The notes beneath the pieces were generated by a model. That model saw only the letters and a program-made list of their open reading frames with translations. It had not been told where the DNA came from and made no database searches. A program made the position numbers and the translations under genes. A DNA stretch of 59,524 nucleotides from DAITPV01 sp050692555 (GTDB lineage Bacteria > Actinomycetota > UBA4738 > CALAEC01), in NCBI GenBank assembly GCA_050692555.1, contig JBOGVS010000017.1:1-59524 (forward strand). Reading direction: 5' to 3'. Shown piece after piece: positions 22,995 through 30,928 of this stretch (position 1 is the first letter of the stretch; every line of letters begins with the position of its first letter).

Positions 22995-24385
22995 GACGCG
23001 GTTGAGACGGGGACCTCAGACCGGCGGCCCAGGAGCAGCCGGACCGGGGTGGGGCCCTTCCCCTTGAGGTCGATCACGTGCAGGGGCCCGAGCTCGAACC
23101 GGTCCTCCAGGAGCTCCGCCGTCCGCTCCGACAGCAAGATGCGGCCCGGCTCACAGGTTGACTCCAGCCTGGCGGCCAGGTTCACGGTGTCACCCCACAG
23201 GTCGTAGGCGAACTTCCGCTGTCCGATCACGCCCGCCACCGCGGGGCCGGTGGCCACGCCCACTCGGACCACGACCGGATCTCCAGACGGCCACCGGACC
23301 CGGCTCCCGTGCTCGAGCACGTCGAGCGCCATGTTCGCGGCCGCCTCGGCATGATCCTTCATCGGGACGGGTGCGCCGCCAACAGCCATGTAGGCGTCGC
23401 CGATGGTCTTGATCTTCTCCATGCGATAGCGGTCCGCCACCGCGTCGAACATCCGGAACAGCCGGTCGAGGGTGTCGGCGAACGCGTCCGGGGAGATCTT
23501 GGCCGCCTGCTCCGTGGAGTTCACCGCGTCGGCGAAGAACACGCTGACTTCGTCGAAGGCCTCGGCCACATGTGCCCGGTCCGTCCCGGACTTCAGCCGG
23601 TCGATGATCACCCGAGGCAGGACGTTGAGCAGCAGGCTGTCGGAACGCTGTCGCTCACTGTCCAGCTGGCGCTCCCGGAGGAACAGGACGCGGCTGCTCT
23701 TCTCCAGCCGGTAGGCGGCCACGGCCCACAGCACGCTGAAGGTCGTCAGGTACAGGGTGGCCAGCATCGTCTTCACGCCGAAGATGTACACGGCCCACAC
23801 CGCGAACGGGATGTAGGTGGCCACGGCGATCGCCGTGGTCAGCACCACCAGGACGAACCGCTGACGAAGGAGCGTGTGGGTGAACGCGGTGATCAGGATC
23901 AGGCCGACGTAGCCGTAGTCCGCCGGGACCGTGAGGACCTGTGAGTTGTAGAACACCCACAACAGGATGGTCACGGTGACGATGACGGTGGTCACCCACT
24001 CCCAGTTCCGCTCGAACCACCGGGTGAACGTGAGGCCGACGCCGATCAGGAGCAGCGGGATGAACACCCCCAGCCGCATCCACAGGTCGAAGGACTTGTC
24101 CGCCACGGCCAGCAGGTAGGGGTTGATCACGAAGCCCCACATCACCCACAGGGCCACCCCGCTGAGGAAGGCGAAGCGGATGTTCCCGAGGTTCTGCCGG
24201 AAGTAGTCGGTCCGGAACTCCGACTCCAGCTGGGGAGCCCGGAACCTGAGGGTGACGGGGTCGATGGCCACCGGCTCCTGTTCGGCCGGCGTTCGCCCCT
24301 CCGCCGCCACGGCGTCCGCTACCCGGTCCCTTCTCAGCTTGGTTCTCCTTCTGAACGGGCTCGGACCACCTGGGGCGCGCCCCAT
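22991..24385 (-). CDS. Membrane-bound class III adenylate cyclase
   Basis: A 464-residue cyclase that makes cAMP from ATP. Six hydrophobic segments (about residues 70-260) are followed by a linker helix and a class III catalytic domain (about 290-450). Metal-binding Asps are seen in VFFADAVNST and IGDAYMAVGG. The adenine-selecting Lys (MEKIKTIGD) and Asp (LWGDTVNLAARLE) are present, as are the Asn and Arg of NLAARLE. All the residues needed for a homodimeric adenylate cyclase are present. The start at ATG 24385 is the first Met after the TetR stop; no clear RBS was found. The N-terminus is charged and predicted cytosolic. Confidence 0.9.
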   Translation of the reverse strand: MGRAPGGPSPFRRRTKLRRDRVADAVAAEGRTPAEQEPVAIDPVTLRFRAPQLESEFRTDYFRQNLGNIRFAFLSGVALWVMWGFVINPYLLAVADKSFDLWMRLGVFIPLLLIGVGLTFTRWFERNWEWVTTVIVTVTILLWVFYNSQVLTVPADYGYVGLILITAFTHTLLRQRFVLVVLTTAIAVATYIPFAVWAVYIFGVKTMLATLYLTTFSVLWAVAAYRLEKSSRVLFLRERQLDSERQRSDSLLLNVLPRVIIDRLKSGTDRAHVAEAFDEVSVFFADAVNSTEQAAKISPDAFADTLDRLFRMFDAVADRYRMEKIKTIGDAYMAVGGAPVPMKDHAEAAANMALDVLEHGSRVRWPSGDPVVVRVGVATGPAVAGVIGQRKFAYDLWGDTVNLAARLESTCEPGRILLSERTAELLEDRFELGPLHVIDLKGKGPTPVRLLLGRRSEVPVSTAS

Positions 24386-24426
24386 GATGACCCATCTCGG
24401 CCGGTTTGACCAGGAATCCGCCTGTC

Positions 24427-25041
24427 TCAGCGCTCGGACCGGAGCCCGGCAAGCACGGTGTCGACCACCGCTTCTGCCCGCTGCCGGGCGGCTCGCCGCG
24501 ACAGCCGGCCGGTCAGCTTCCACAGCACGATCGGGCCGACCAGCAGGGCGCGAACCAGCTCGGGATCGGTGCCGGCCGGCAGCTCCTCCCGCTCCACCCC
24601 GCGAGCGAGCATCCCCTGGAGCAGCACGAACCGGGGGGCGATGATCCGCTCGAGGTACGCCTTGCCCAGCGGGGACGAGGACGCCACGTGGGGCGCCATC
24701 CGCGGGAAGATCGCTCCGGCGCGGGACGAGGTGAAGATAGTCTGGAGCGTCGTCAGCATCTCGACCAGATCCTCCCGGAGGGAGCCCGTGTCGGGGGCCT
24801 CCACGTGGAAGATCAACTGATCGATGGCGTCGACCAACAGATCCTCCTTGGAGGTCCACCGGCGGTAGATCGTGGTCTTGCCCACGCCGGCCCTGGCGGC
24901 CACGGCCTCGATGCTCATCCCCTCGAACCCTTCCTCGACGAACAGGTCGATGGCCGCGTCGAGGATGGCCCGGTGGGCCTCGGCGCTCCGAGGGCGGCCG
25001 GGCGGCCGATCGACCGCGGTGACCGACTGCGAACGGCTCAC
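24427..25041 (-). CDS. TetR-family repressor of the MFS efflux gene
   Basis: A 204-residue TetR/AcrR regulator. The N-terminal HTH is complete (IDLFVEEGFEGMSIEAVAAR, then AGVGKTTIYRRW), followed by a helical ligand-binding domain with a Met/Phe-rich pocket (AGAIFPRMAPHV). It starts at GTG 25041, overlapping the MFS stop by 4 bases (GTGA). Being co-transcribed behind the pump gene, it very likely represses its own operon through the repeats at 26629-26699 and is released by a pump substrate (inference from family and context). Confidence 0.9.
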   Translation of the reverse strand: MSRSQSVTAVDRPPGRPRSAEAHRAILDAAIDLFVEEGFEGMSIEAVAARAGVGKTTIYRRWTSKEDLLVDAIDQLIFHVEAPDTGSLREDLVEMLTTLQTIFTSSRAGAIFPRMAPHVASSSPLGKAYLERIIAPRFVLLQGMLARGVEREELPAGTDPELVRALLVGPIVLWKLTGRLSRRAARQRAEAVVDTVLAGLRSER

Positions 25042-26618
25042 GTGCGGCTTCCCACGGTGGCCGTCTCCTCGACCGGCGCCGGCGCCTCCCGCTCTCTGGC
25101 GTGGGCGGGAAGGAACAGGAGAACCAGCACGGCGCCCACGGCAGCTACGGCCGCACCGACCAGCACGGCGTGGGTCATCCCTTCGATGAACGCGGCCCGT
25201 CCTGCGGCCAGCAGCGCCGCACCGGCTTCGTCGAGCCGTGGAGCCATGGTGGAGACAGCTCCGATAGAGTCGCCGGCGGCCTCGGCGATCTGGGGCGGGA
25301 TCCCTCGCAGGGCGGGCTCGATCGCCGAGCCGTAGCTCGAGGCCAGCACGCTTCCCAGGACCGCCACGCCCAGGGCTCCGCCGACCATGCGCGTCGTGTC
25401 GTTCATCGCCGAGCCGACCCCGGCCTTGGCCAAGGGTAGCGAGCCCATGATCGACTCGGTGGCCGGAGCCATCGTGAGACCCATCCCGAACCCGAGAATG
25501 GCGATCGTCCAGGCCACCAGGCCGTAGCCGCTGGCCACGTCGGCGGTCGACAGGATCGTCAGCGACGTCGCCACGGTGAGCAGGCCGGTGGCCACCACGG
25601 CCTTCGTTCCGATGCGCTCGACGATCCGCGCCGACAGTGGCGCGGCAACGATCAGCGTGGCCACGGGCAGAACGCGAAACCCGGCCTGCAGCGGTGAGTA
25701 GCCCAGCACGAACTGGAGGTGCTGGGTCAGTAGGAAGACCGTGCCGAACAGCGCGAAGAACACCGTGGTGATGGCCGCACTGGCGGCGCTGAACCGGGGA
25801 TTGCGGAAGAACTCGATCCGGAGCATGGGATGCTCGACGCGGCGTTCCCACCAGATGAACAGGACGGCCAGCACGAGGGCGATGGCGAAGGCCGCCAGGA
25901 TCAGGCCGTCGGTCCAGCCTCGGTCCGGCGCCTCGATGATCCCGTAGACCAGGGTGACCAGCGCGGCGATCGACAGTCCGGCGCCGACGGGGTCCAGCGG
26001 AGTAGCGTACGGGTCCTTCGACTCGGGCACCAGTCCCCATCCGGCCAGGATGGCCACGGCCACCACCGGGACGTTCACCAGGAACACCGAGCCCCACCAG
26101 AAATGCTCGAGGAGCCATCCTCCGATGACCGGGCCGAGCACGATCCCGAGGCCGGCCACGCCGGCCCAGATCCCGATGGCCCGACCGCGCTCCTTCGGAG
26201 GGAAGACGTTGGTGATGATCGAAAGGGTGGAGGGCATGATCAGCGCGCCGCCGATCCCCATGGTGGCCCGGGAGGCGATCAGAACCTCAGCCGAGTCGGC
26301 GAACGCCGAGAGCACGGATCCGCCCACGAACACCAGGAGGCCGATGTTCAGGGCCCGCTTCCGCCCGAACCGGTCGCCCAGAGCTCCCATGGTCAGCAGC
26401 AGCCCGGCGAACACCAGGACGTAGGAGTCGACCATCCACTGGAGCTCGCTGGCCGTGGCCTGGAGGTCTCGGGCCAGCGTTGGGAGGGCGACATTGAGGA
26501 TGGTGTTGTCCATCCCGATCACCACCAGGCTCAGGCACAACACCAGCAATGCTAGCCACCGCCGCTCGTACGGGGCCGACTGGCCGGCCTGCCCGTCGAT
26601 GCTCATCGTTGCCTCCAT
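25038..26618 (-). CDS. DHA2-family MFS drug efflux transporter (14 TM)
   Basis: Proton-driven multidrug exporter of the DHA2 (QacA/LfrA/EmrB) type, 526 aa with 14 predicted membrane segments. Motif A is DRFGRKRAL after TM2. The family N-terminal pattern NTILNVALPTLARDLQ, then ELQWMVDSYVLVFAGLLL, is clear, as is motif C (GVAGLGIVLGPVIGG) of antiporters in TM5. The C-terminus is charged and cytosolic. The RBS GGAGGG precedes ATG 26618. It is followed by its TetR repressor with a 4-base overlap. The upstream region contains a promoter with operator-like repeats. Confidence 0.93.
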   Translation of the reverse strand: MEATMSIDGQAGQSAPYERRWLALLVLCLSLVVIGMDNTILNVALPTLARDLQATASELQWMVDSYVLVFAGLLLTMGALGDRFGRKRALNIGLLVFVGGSVLSAFADSAEVLIASRATMGIGGALIMPSTLSIITNVFPPKERGRAIGIWAGVAGLGIVLGPVIGGWLLEHFWWGSVFLVNVPVVAVAILAGWGLVPESKDPYATPLDPVGAGLSIAALVTLVYGIIEAPDRGWTDGLILAAFAIALVLAVLFIWWERRVEHPMLRIEFFRNPRFSAASAAITTVFFALFGTVFLLTQHLQFVLGYSPLQAGFRVLPVATLIVAAPLSARIVERIGTKAVVATGLLTVATSLTILSTADVASGYGLVAWTIAILGFGMGLTMAPATESIMGSLPLAKAGVGSAMNDTTRMVGGALGVAVLGSVLASSYGSAIEPALRGIPPQIAEAAGDSIGAVSTMAPRLDEAGAALLAAGRAAFIEGMTHAVLVGAAVAAVGAVLVLLFLPAHAREREAPAPVEETATVGSRT

Positions 26619-26628
26619 GGCTCACCCT

Positions 26629-26699
26629 CCGATACGGATGCGTGTCGTATCTCTTGAGGCTACGCCTGCACTCCGAGAAACGCAACCGTCCCGTATCGG
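26629..26699 (-). promoter_or_regulatory. MFS-TetR promoter with operator-like repeats
   Basis: On the minus strand, TTGCGT (26685-26680) is followed after 17 bases by TAGCCT (26662-26657). Downstream, GATACG-N9-CGTATC (26631-26651) covers the expected start site and leader. The outer half CCGATACGG (plus 26629-26637) recurs inverted as CCGTATCGG (26691-26699), just upstream of the -35. Three copies of the same half-site around one promoter fit TetR binding and possibly looping. Confidence 0.55.
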
Positions 26700-26706
26700 A
26701 ACTGGC

Positions 26707-27240
26707 TTAGGAGGGCCAGTGGTCCTTGAACACGACCTCGCGACGAGGGAGCCGGGCCTCACCGGGCGACGACTTGGGCGCTCGGGCGGCCTCGGAGGGG
26801 TGGCCCAGGGCGACCACCGTGCGGACCAGGCGGTCCTCGGGGAGACCGAGGATCTGGCGCACATCGTCCGCCACCTTGGGGAGAACCCAGGCGATCCCCC
26901 CGGCCATCCCGAGCATAGAGGCAGCAGTCAGGATGCGTTCTGCCGCCCGGCCCTCATCGTATGCGTGGGAGACGTTATCGCCCGGCGCGGGGATCACGAT
27001 GGCGATGGCCGCCTGCGCTGTGCGGAGAGAACGGGTCTGTGGATGGCCGGCCTCGGCGATCCGCCGGATCGTATCGACGTCACGGATCACGATGAACCGC
27101 CAGGGCTGGCTGTTCCTTGACGAGCCCGACCACCTGGCCGCGTCCGCGATGGCCTCGAGATCGGATGGATCGACAGGCTCATCCGTGAACTCTCGGACCT
27201 GCCGGACCCGCATCAGCGGCCGGACCCGTTCGTCGCCCAT
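26707..27240 (-). CDS. Nitroreductase-family FMN oxidoreductase
   Basis: A 177-residue nitroreductase-fold flavoprotein that would reduce nitro or quinone-like compounds with NAD(P)H. The FMN phosphate-binding Arg pattern VRQVREFTDEPVD opens the protein. ARWSGSSRNSQPWRFIVIRD is the conserved FMN-contact block with the SRNSQPW variant of SPSNxQPW. The C-terminal VVALGHPSEA is the last family motif. It starts at ATG 27240, six bases after TATGGT (27252-27247) and without an RBS, so it is probably leaderless. It is separate from the MFS gene by 88 bases on the same strand. Confidence 0.87.
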   Translation of the reverse strand: MGDERVRPLMRVRQVREFTDEPVDPSDLEAIADAARWSGSSRNSQPWRFIVIRDVDTIRRIAEAGHPQTRSLRTAQAAIAIVIPAPGDNVSHAYDEGRAAERILTAASMLGMAGGIAWVLPKVADDVRQILGLPEDRLVRTVVALGHPSEAARAPKSSPGEARLPRREVVFKDHWPS

Positions 27241-27291
27241 GGCCGAACCATAGTGGAGAGGGGCTCAAGGGAAAGAGGAGCTCCGTCGACA

Positions 27292-28230
27292 ATGTATTGG
27301 ATGCTTGCCACCGCTGCTTTAGTCCCAACTCCCATCCGAGCGAGACCTCTGTACGGGTCCGCATTTGCTCTCGTGGGTATCACCGTCGGCTTGCTACTGA
27401 CAGCGTGCTTTCCCTCGATTCGAGTCGTTAAGGAGTTCCCAGGGAGCTTCTCGCCTCGCTACAGCCCCGATGGCTCCACCATCGTGTTTGTATCCGACCG
27501 CGACGGAAACGAGGAGATCTACACGGCGAACGCCGACGGCGGAACGCTTCGACGGCTGACGAACCACCCGGCTTCCGACCTGGATCCGACATGGTCGCCA
27601 GATGGGGACGAGATCGTCTTCAACTCGGACCGGGAGGGCCTCCCGCCGCAGCTCTTCGTCATGGATGCATCCGGCCGGAACCAGACCCGGCTCACGCCGA
27701 CCGGCACGCCCGGAAGCATCTTCCCCTCGATCAGTCCCGATGGCCGACAGATCGTCTTCGGATGCGGACGCGATCTGGATGAGATGGATCTCTGCCTTGC
27801 ATCGAGGACCAAGCCCGTGCTCGGTACCACGCTCCTCTCTCTCCCTGGTCGGCAGTGGCAACCTGCCTGGTCGCCTGATGGGGAGCGCATCGCTTTCGTC
27901 TCAGCCGAATCGGGCGATGACGAGATCTACACGGTTGCGCCAGATGGCACGGGGTTGACTCGTCTTACGGAGAGTCCTGGAAGAGACGCCGATCCGGCCT
28001 GGTCCCCCGATGGCTCCCAGATCGTCTTCTCCTCCAATCGAGAGGGAGGAGGGCTGTACACGATGGGTTCTGATGGCGCGGGGGTGAAACAGCTCACCGC
28101 TGGCATCGATGCAACACCGGCCTGGTCCCCCGACGGGAGCACCATCGTGTACTACCGCCAGACGGATACCGGGAGCCGAATCTTTGTCGTTGGCACCGAT
28201 GGCTCCCTCCCACGCATGCTTCCCGTGTAA
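27292..28230 (+). CDS. TolB/WD40-like beta-propeller lipoprotein
   Basis: A 312-residue predicted lipoprotein with a TolB-type six-bladed propeller. The signal peptide ends in lipobox LLLTAC (Cys near residue 39). At least five PD40 repeats are visible, each with a W/YSPDG core: RYSPDGSTIVFVSDRDGN, WSPDGDEIVF, ISPDGRQIVF, WSPDGERIAF, WSPDGSQIVFSSNREG and WSPDGSTIVYY. It likely binds a protein or ligand outside the membrane; no enzymatic motif is present. G+C is visibly lower than in the neighbours, a hint of transfer. The RBS GAGGAG lies about 11 bases before the ATG. Confidence 0.82.
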   Translation: MYWMLATAALVPTPIRARPLYGSAFALVGITVGLLLTACFPSIRVVKEFPGSFSPRYSPDGSTIVFVSDRDGNEEIYTANADGGTLRRLTNHPASDLDPTWSPDGDEIVFNSDREGLPPQLFVMDASGRNQTRLTPTGTPGSIFPSISPDGRQIVFGCGRDLDEMDLCLASRTKPVLGTTLLSLPGRQWQPAWSPDGERIAFVSAESGDDEIYTVAPDGTGLTRLTESPGRDADPAWSPDGSQIVFSSNREGGGLYTMGSDGAGVKQLTAGIDATPAWSPDGSTIVYYRQTDTGSRIFVVGTDGSLPRMLPV

Positions 28231-28267
28231 GGGCCCCTAGCCCCCCGTCCTTGTCACCCCCTCCCCC

Positions 28268-28288
28268 TAGAATCGAACGCATGTTCGG
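28268..28288 (+). promoter_or_regulatory. LexA (SOS) box overlapping a -10 hexamer
   Basis: TCGAAC-GCAT-GTTCGG (28273-28288) matches the actinobacterial LexA box TCGAAC-N4-GTTCGA in 11 of 12 defined positions. It begins at the last base of the -10 hexamer TAGAAT (28268-28273) and covers the expected start site at the ATG 28281. Repression by LexA and induction by DNA damage are expected. Confidence 0.7.
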
Positions 28289-28304
28289 GTCAACGGTTTC
28301 ATGA
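28281..28304 (+). CDS. Leaderless 7-codon upstream ORF
   Basis: ATG 28281 lies 7 bases after TAGAAT, where transcription should start, and reads MFGSTVS to a TGA at 28302-28304. The stop overlaps the HNH-gene ATG (28301) as ATGA. Because the main ATG has no RBS, ribosomes would enter at this leaderless ORF and re-initiate on the HNH gene (inference). Confidence 0.5.
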   Translation: MFGSTVS

Positions 28305-29491
28305 GCACGCTCCGATCGGGGCTCGATGAGCTTCAGGCGGAGGGTCTGGACCTCGTGGACGACGAGGGCCTGGAGGCCGATGTCCAGGAGCTCGACCGGG
28401 TCGAGCGCATGGTTCACGCCGAGCGTGCCCGGCGACTGGCCGAGGTCGACCGGCGTCAGACATTCAGGCGCGACGGATTCCTGTCCACCACCGCGTGGCT
28501 GGTCCACAGGCTCGGCGAGTCACGAAGCCGGGCCTCGGATCAGGTGAGGTGCGCGAAAGCCCTCCGACGGATGCCGGCAACCGCTGAGGCACTCTCTCGC
28601 GGTGAGCTGCCGACGTCATCCGTTCGGATACTGGTCGCAGCGCGGGAAGCACACCCCGAAGAGTTCCAGCGGATGGAATCCACGCTGGTCGACGCAGCAC
28701 GAAAGCTGGACGCCGGACGGCTCTTCAAGGCCGTCCAGTACTGGCGGCAAGCGATGGAGCATCGCCGGGGTGCAGAGGTCCAGGACCTGCGAGATCACCG
28801 CTACCTCCATGTCTCCCCGATGTTGGACGGGATGGTGCGGGTGGACGGGGAGCTGGATCCCGAGACAGGACAGACGGTGATCTCGGCCCTTGACGCCGTC
28901 ATCGACTCGGAGCTACGGGAGGCAGATCGGGACGGGCGTTCTCCTGCCCAGCACCGGGCGGATGCCCTCGGAGAGGTCTGTCGTCAGTGGCTGGACCGAT
29001 CGGACCGCCCGCAGGTGGGCGGAGAGCGCCCCCACGTGAATGTTCTGGTGGATCTCATCTCACTTCGCGGCGGTGTGGGGCATGAGCGTGAGCGGCGAGA
29101 GCTCGAGAACACGGGCCCCATCCACCCCGAGGCCGCGCGGCGTATCGCGTGCGATGCCTCGGTGAGCAGGATCCTCATGCGAGGTCGCTCCGAGCCGCTG
29201 GACGTGGGGCGCCGGTCCCCCGTGGTGACTTCTGCGATGCGCCGGGCACTGGTCGTGCGTGACGGCGGCTGCACGTTCCCGGGCTGTGGGCGCCCACCCA
29301 GATGGACCGACGCTCATCACGTGGTCCACTGGGTGGATGGCGGACCGACCACGCTGGCCAACCTGATCCTCCTGTGTCGTCGCCACCATCGGGCGATCCA
29401 CGTGGCCGTATTCCTTGTGGAGATGCGCGAGGGGAGACCGGAGTTCAGGCGGGCCGACGGTAGCCTCCTGGACGAACGCGCCCCGCCGTAG
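28301..29491 (+). CDS. DUF222/13E12-type HNH endonuclease-like protein
   Basis: A 396-residue protein with an N-terminal DUF222 (13E12 repeat) helical region (about 20-260) and a C-terminal HNH nuclease motif (about 330-380). The nuclease has VRDGGCTFPGCGRPPRWTDA, HHVVHW, then NLILLCRRHHRAIH. The paired CxxC-type metal knuckles and the catalytic HH are present. The biological role of these actinobacterial proteins is unknown, but several in mycobacteria are under LexA control as I recall. This gene has a good LexA box. It has no RBS at ATG 28301 and is coupled to a leaderless upstream ORF. Confidence 0.88.
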   Translation: MSTLRSGLDELQAEGLDLVDDEGLEADVQELDRVERMVHAERARRLAEVDRRQTFRRDGFLSTTAWLVHRLGESRSRASDQVRCAKALRRMPATAEALSRGELPTSSVRILVAAREAHPEEFQRMESTLVDAARKLDAGRLFKAVQYWRQAMEHRRGAEVQDLRDHRYLHVSPMLDGMVRVDGELDPETGQTVISALDAVIDSELREADRDGRSPAQHRADALGEVCRQWLDRSDRPQVGGERPHVNVLVDLISLRGGVGHERERRELENTGPIHPEAARRIACDASVSRILMRGRSEPLDVGRRSPVVTSAMRRALVVRDGGCTFPGCGRPPRWTDAHHVVHWVDGGPTTLANLILLCRRHHRAIHVAVFLVEMREGRPEFRRADGSLLDERAPP

Positions 29492-29501
29492 CGGGGGCTA
29501 C
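29488..29501. other. Small hairpin holding both facing stop codons
   Basis: GTAGC-GGGG-GCTAC is a 5-bp stem that contains the TAG of the HNH gene and the TAG of glyS on the other strand. It is too short and T-poor to be a confident terminator, but it could act in both directions. Confidence 0.25.
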
Positions 29502-30889
29502 CCGGCGACGGCCAGGCGATCCCCGATGTGGCCGGGCAGCTGTGGAATGGGAAGACGGTCCTGCCTCATGGTGTCTCGGTCGCGCACCGTCACGGCGTCG
29601 TCGTCCAGTGAGTCGAAATCCACCGTGACGCAGAACGGCGTGCCGACCTCATCCTGGCGGCGGTAGCGGCGACCGATGGAGCCGGCGTCGTCGTAGTCGC
29701 ACATCCACGTGCCCTTCAGGAGGTCGAAGACCTCTCGGGCTTTGGGCACCAGCTTCTCGTTGCGGCTGAGCGGGAGGACGGCCACCTTGATGGGAGCCAG
29801 GTCCCGGTGGAGCTTCAGCACCGTTCGCTTCTCAATCTCGCCCTTGGCGTTGGGGGCCTCTTCCACGCGATAGGCGTCGCACAGGAACGCGAGCGAAGCG
29901 CGGTCCACCCCGGCGGCGGGCTCGATCACGTACGGGTGGTAGTGCTCGTCCTTCTCCTGGTCGAAGTACCGGAGGTCCTGGCCCGAGTGCTTCTCGTGGG
30001 CCTTGAGGTCGAAGTCCGTGCGGTTGGCGATCCCCTCCAGCTCGCCCCAATCGGTGAACGGGAACGGGTACTCCACGTCCACGGTCCGCTTGGAGTAGTG
30101 GCTCAGCTCGTCCTGCTCGTGCTCGCGGATCCGGAGGTTCTCCTCGCGGATCCCCAGACCCGTGTACCAGCTCATCCGCTGCTCGATCCAGTACTCGTGC
30201 CATTCCTCGTCGGTACCGGGCACGCAGAAGAACTCCATCTCCATCTGCTCGAACTCCCGGGTCCGGTAGATGAAGTTCCCGGGTGTGATCTCGTTGCGGA
30301 ACGACTTCCCGATCTGGGCAATGCCGAACGGGAGCTTCTTCCGGCTGGCGGCCTGGACCGTGGTGAAGTCGACGAACATCCCCTGTGCGGTCTCGGGTCG
30401 CAGGTACACGACGTGACCCTCATCCTCCACTGGACCCATATAGGACTTGAACATCAGGTTGAAGTTCCGGGGGTCGGTGAACTCGTCGTGGCCGCAGTTC
30501 GGACACTTTGGCTTCTCGGCCATGTCCAGGGTGCGGGCCTCCTCCCCCTCCTCATGGCCGGACTGCGGGGCATGGAACCCGGGCAAATGGTCCACTCGGA
30601 ACCGCTGGTGGCAGTTCAGGCACTCGACCAGGGGGTCGGTGAACGACTCCAGGTGGCCTGATGCCTCCCACACTTTCGGCGACATCATGATCGAGGACTC
30701 CAGCCCCACGACGTTGTCCCGCTCCTGGACCATGGCCTTCCACCATGCCGCGCGGACGTTGCGCTTGAGCTCCACGCCGAGCGGCCCGTAGTCCCAGAAC
30801 GAGCGCAGCCCGCCGTAGATCTCGCTGGACTGGAAGACGATCCCCCGGCGCTTGGCCAGGGAGGTGATGGCGTCCATCAGGTCGGCCAC
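29498..30889 (-). CDS. glyQS: Glycine--tRNA ligase, class II single-chain type
   Basis: Glycyl-tRNA synthetase (463 aa) of the alpha2 class II type. Class II motifs are visible: SEIYGGLRSFWDYGPLGVE at the start, the QIGKSFRNEITPGNFIYRTR motif 2 region, and the C-terminal anticodon-binding domain (APIKVAVLPLS onward). A four-Cys zinc knuckle (CLNCH, then CPNCGH) is present. It starts at GTG 30889, chosen for the GGGAAAGGGGG RBS; a longer frame to 30946 lacks one. There is no T-box-like leader in the 39-base space to the divergent LLM gene. Confidence 0.96.
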   Translation of the reverse strand: MADLMDAITSLAKRRGIVFQSSEIYGGLRSFWDYGPLGVELKRNVRAAWWKAMVQERDNVVGLESSIMMSPKVWEASGHLESFTDPLVECLNCHQRFRVDHLPGFHAPQSGHEEGEEARTLDMAEKPKCPNCGHDEFTDPRNFNLMFKSYMGPVEDEGHVVYLRPETAQGMFVDFTTVQAASRKKLPFGIAQIGKSFRNEITPGNFIYRTREFEQMEMEFFCVPGTDEEWHEYWIEQRMSWYTGLGIREENLRIREHEQDELSHYSKRTVDVEYPFPFTDWGELEGIANRTDFDLKAHEKHSGQDLRYFDQEKDEHYHPYVIEPAAGVDRASLAFLCDAYRVEEAPNAKGEIEKRTVLKLHRDLAPIKVAVLPLSRNEKLVPKAREVFDLLKGTWMCDYDDAGSIGRRYRRQDEVGTPFCVTVDFDSLDDDAVTVRDRDTMRQDRLPIPQLPGHIGDRLAVAG

Positions 30890-30928
30890 TGAGGCCCCCT
30901 TTCCCGGCCGCCGGCTGCGGCCGCTGGC

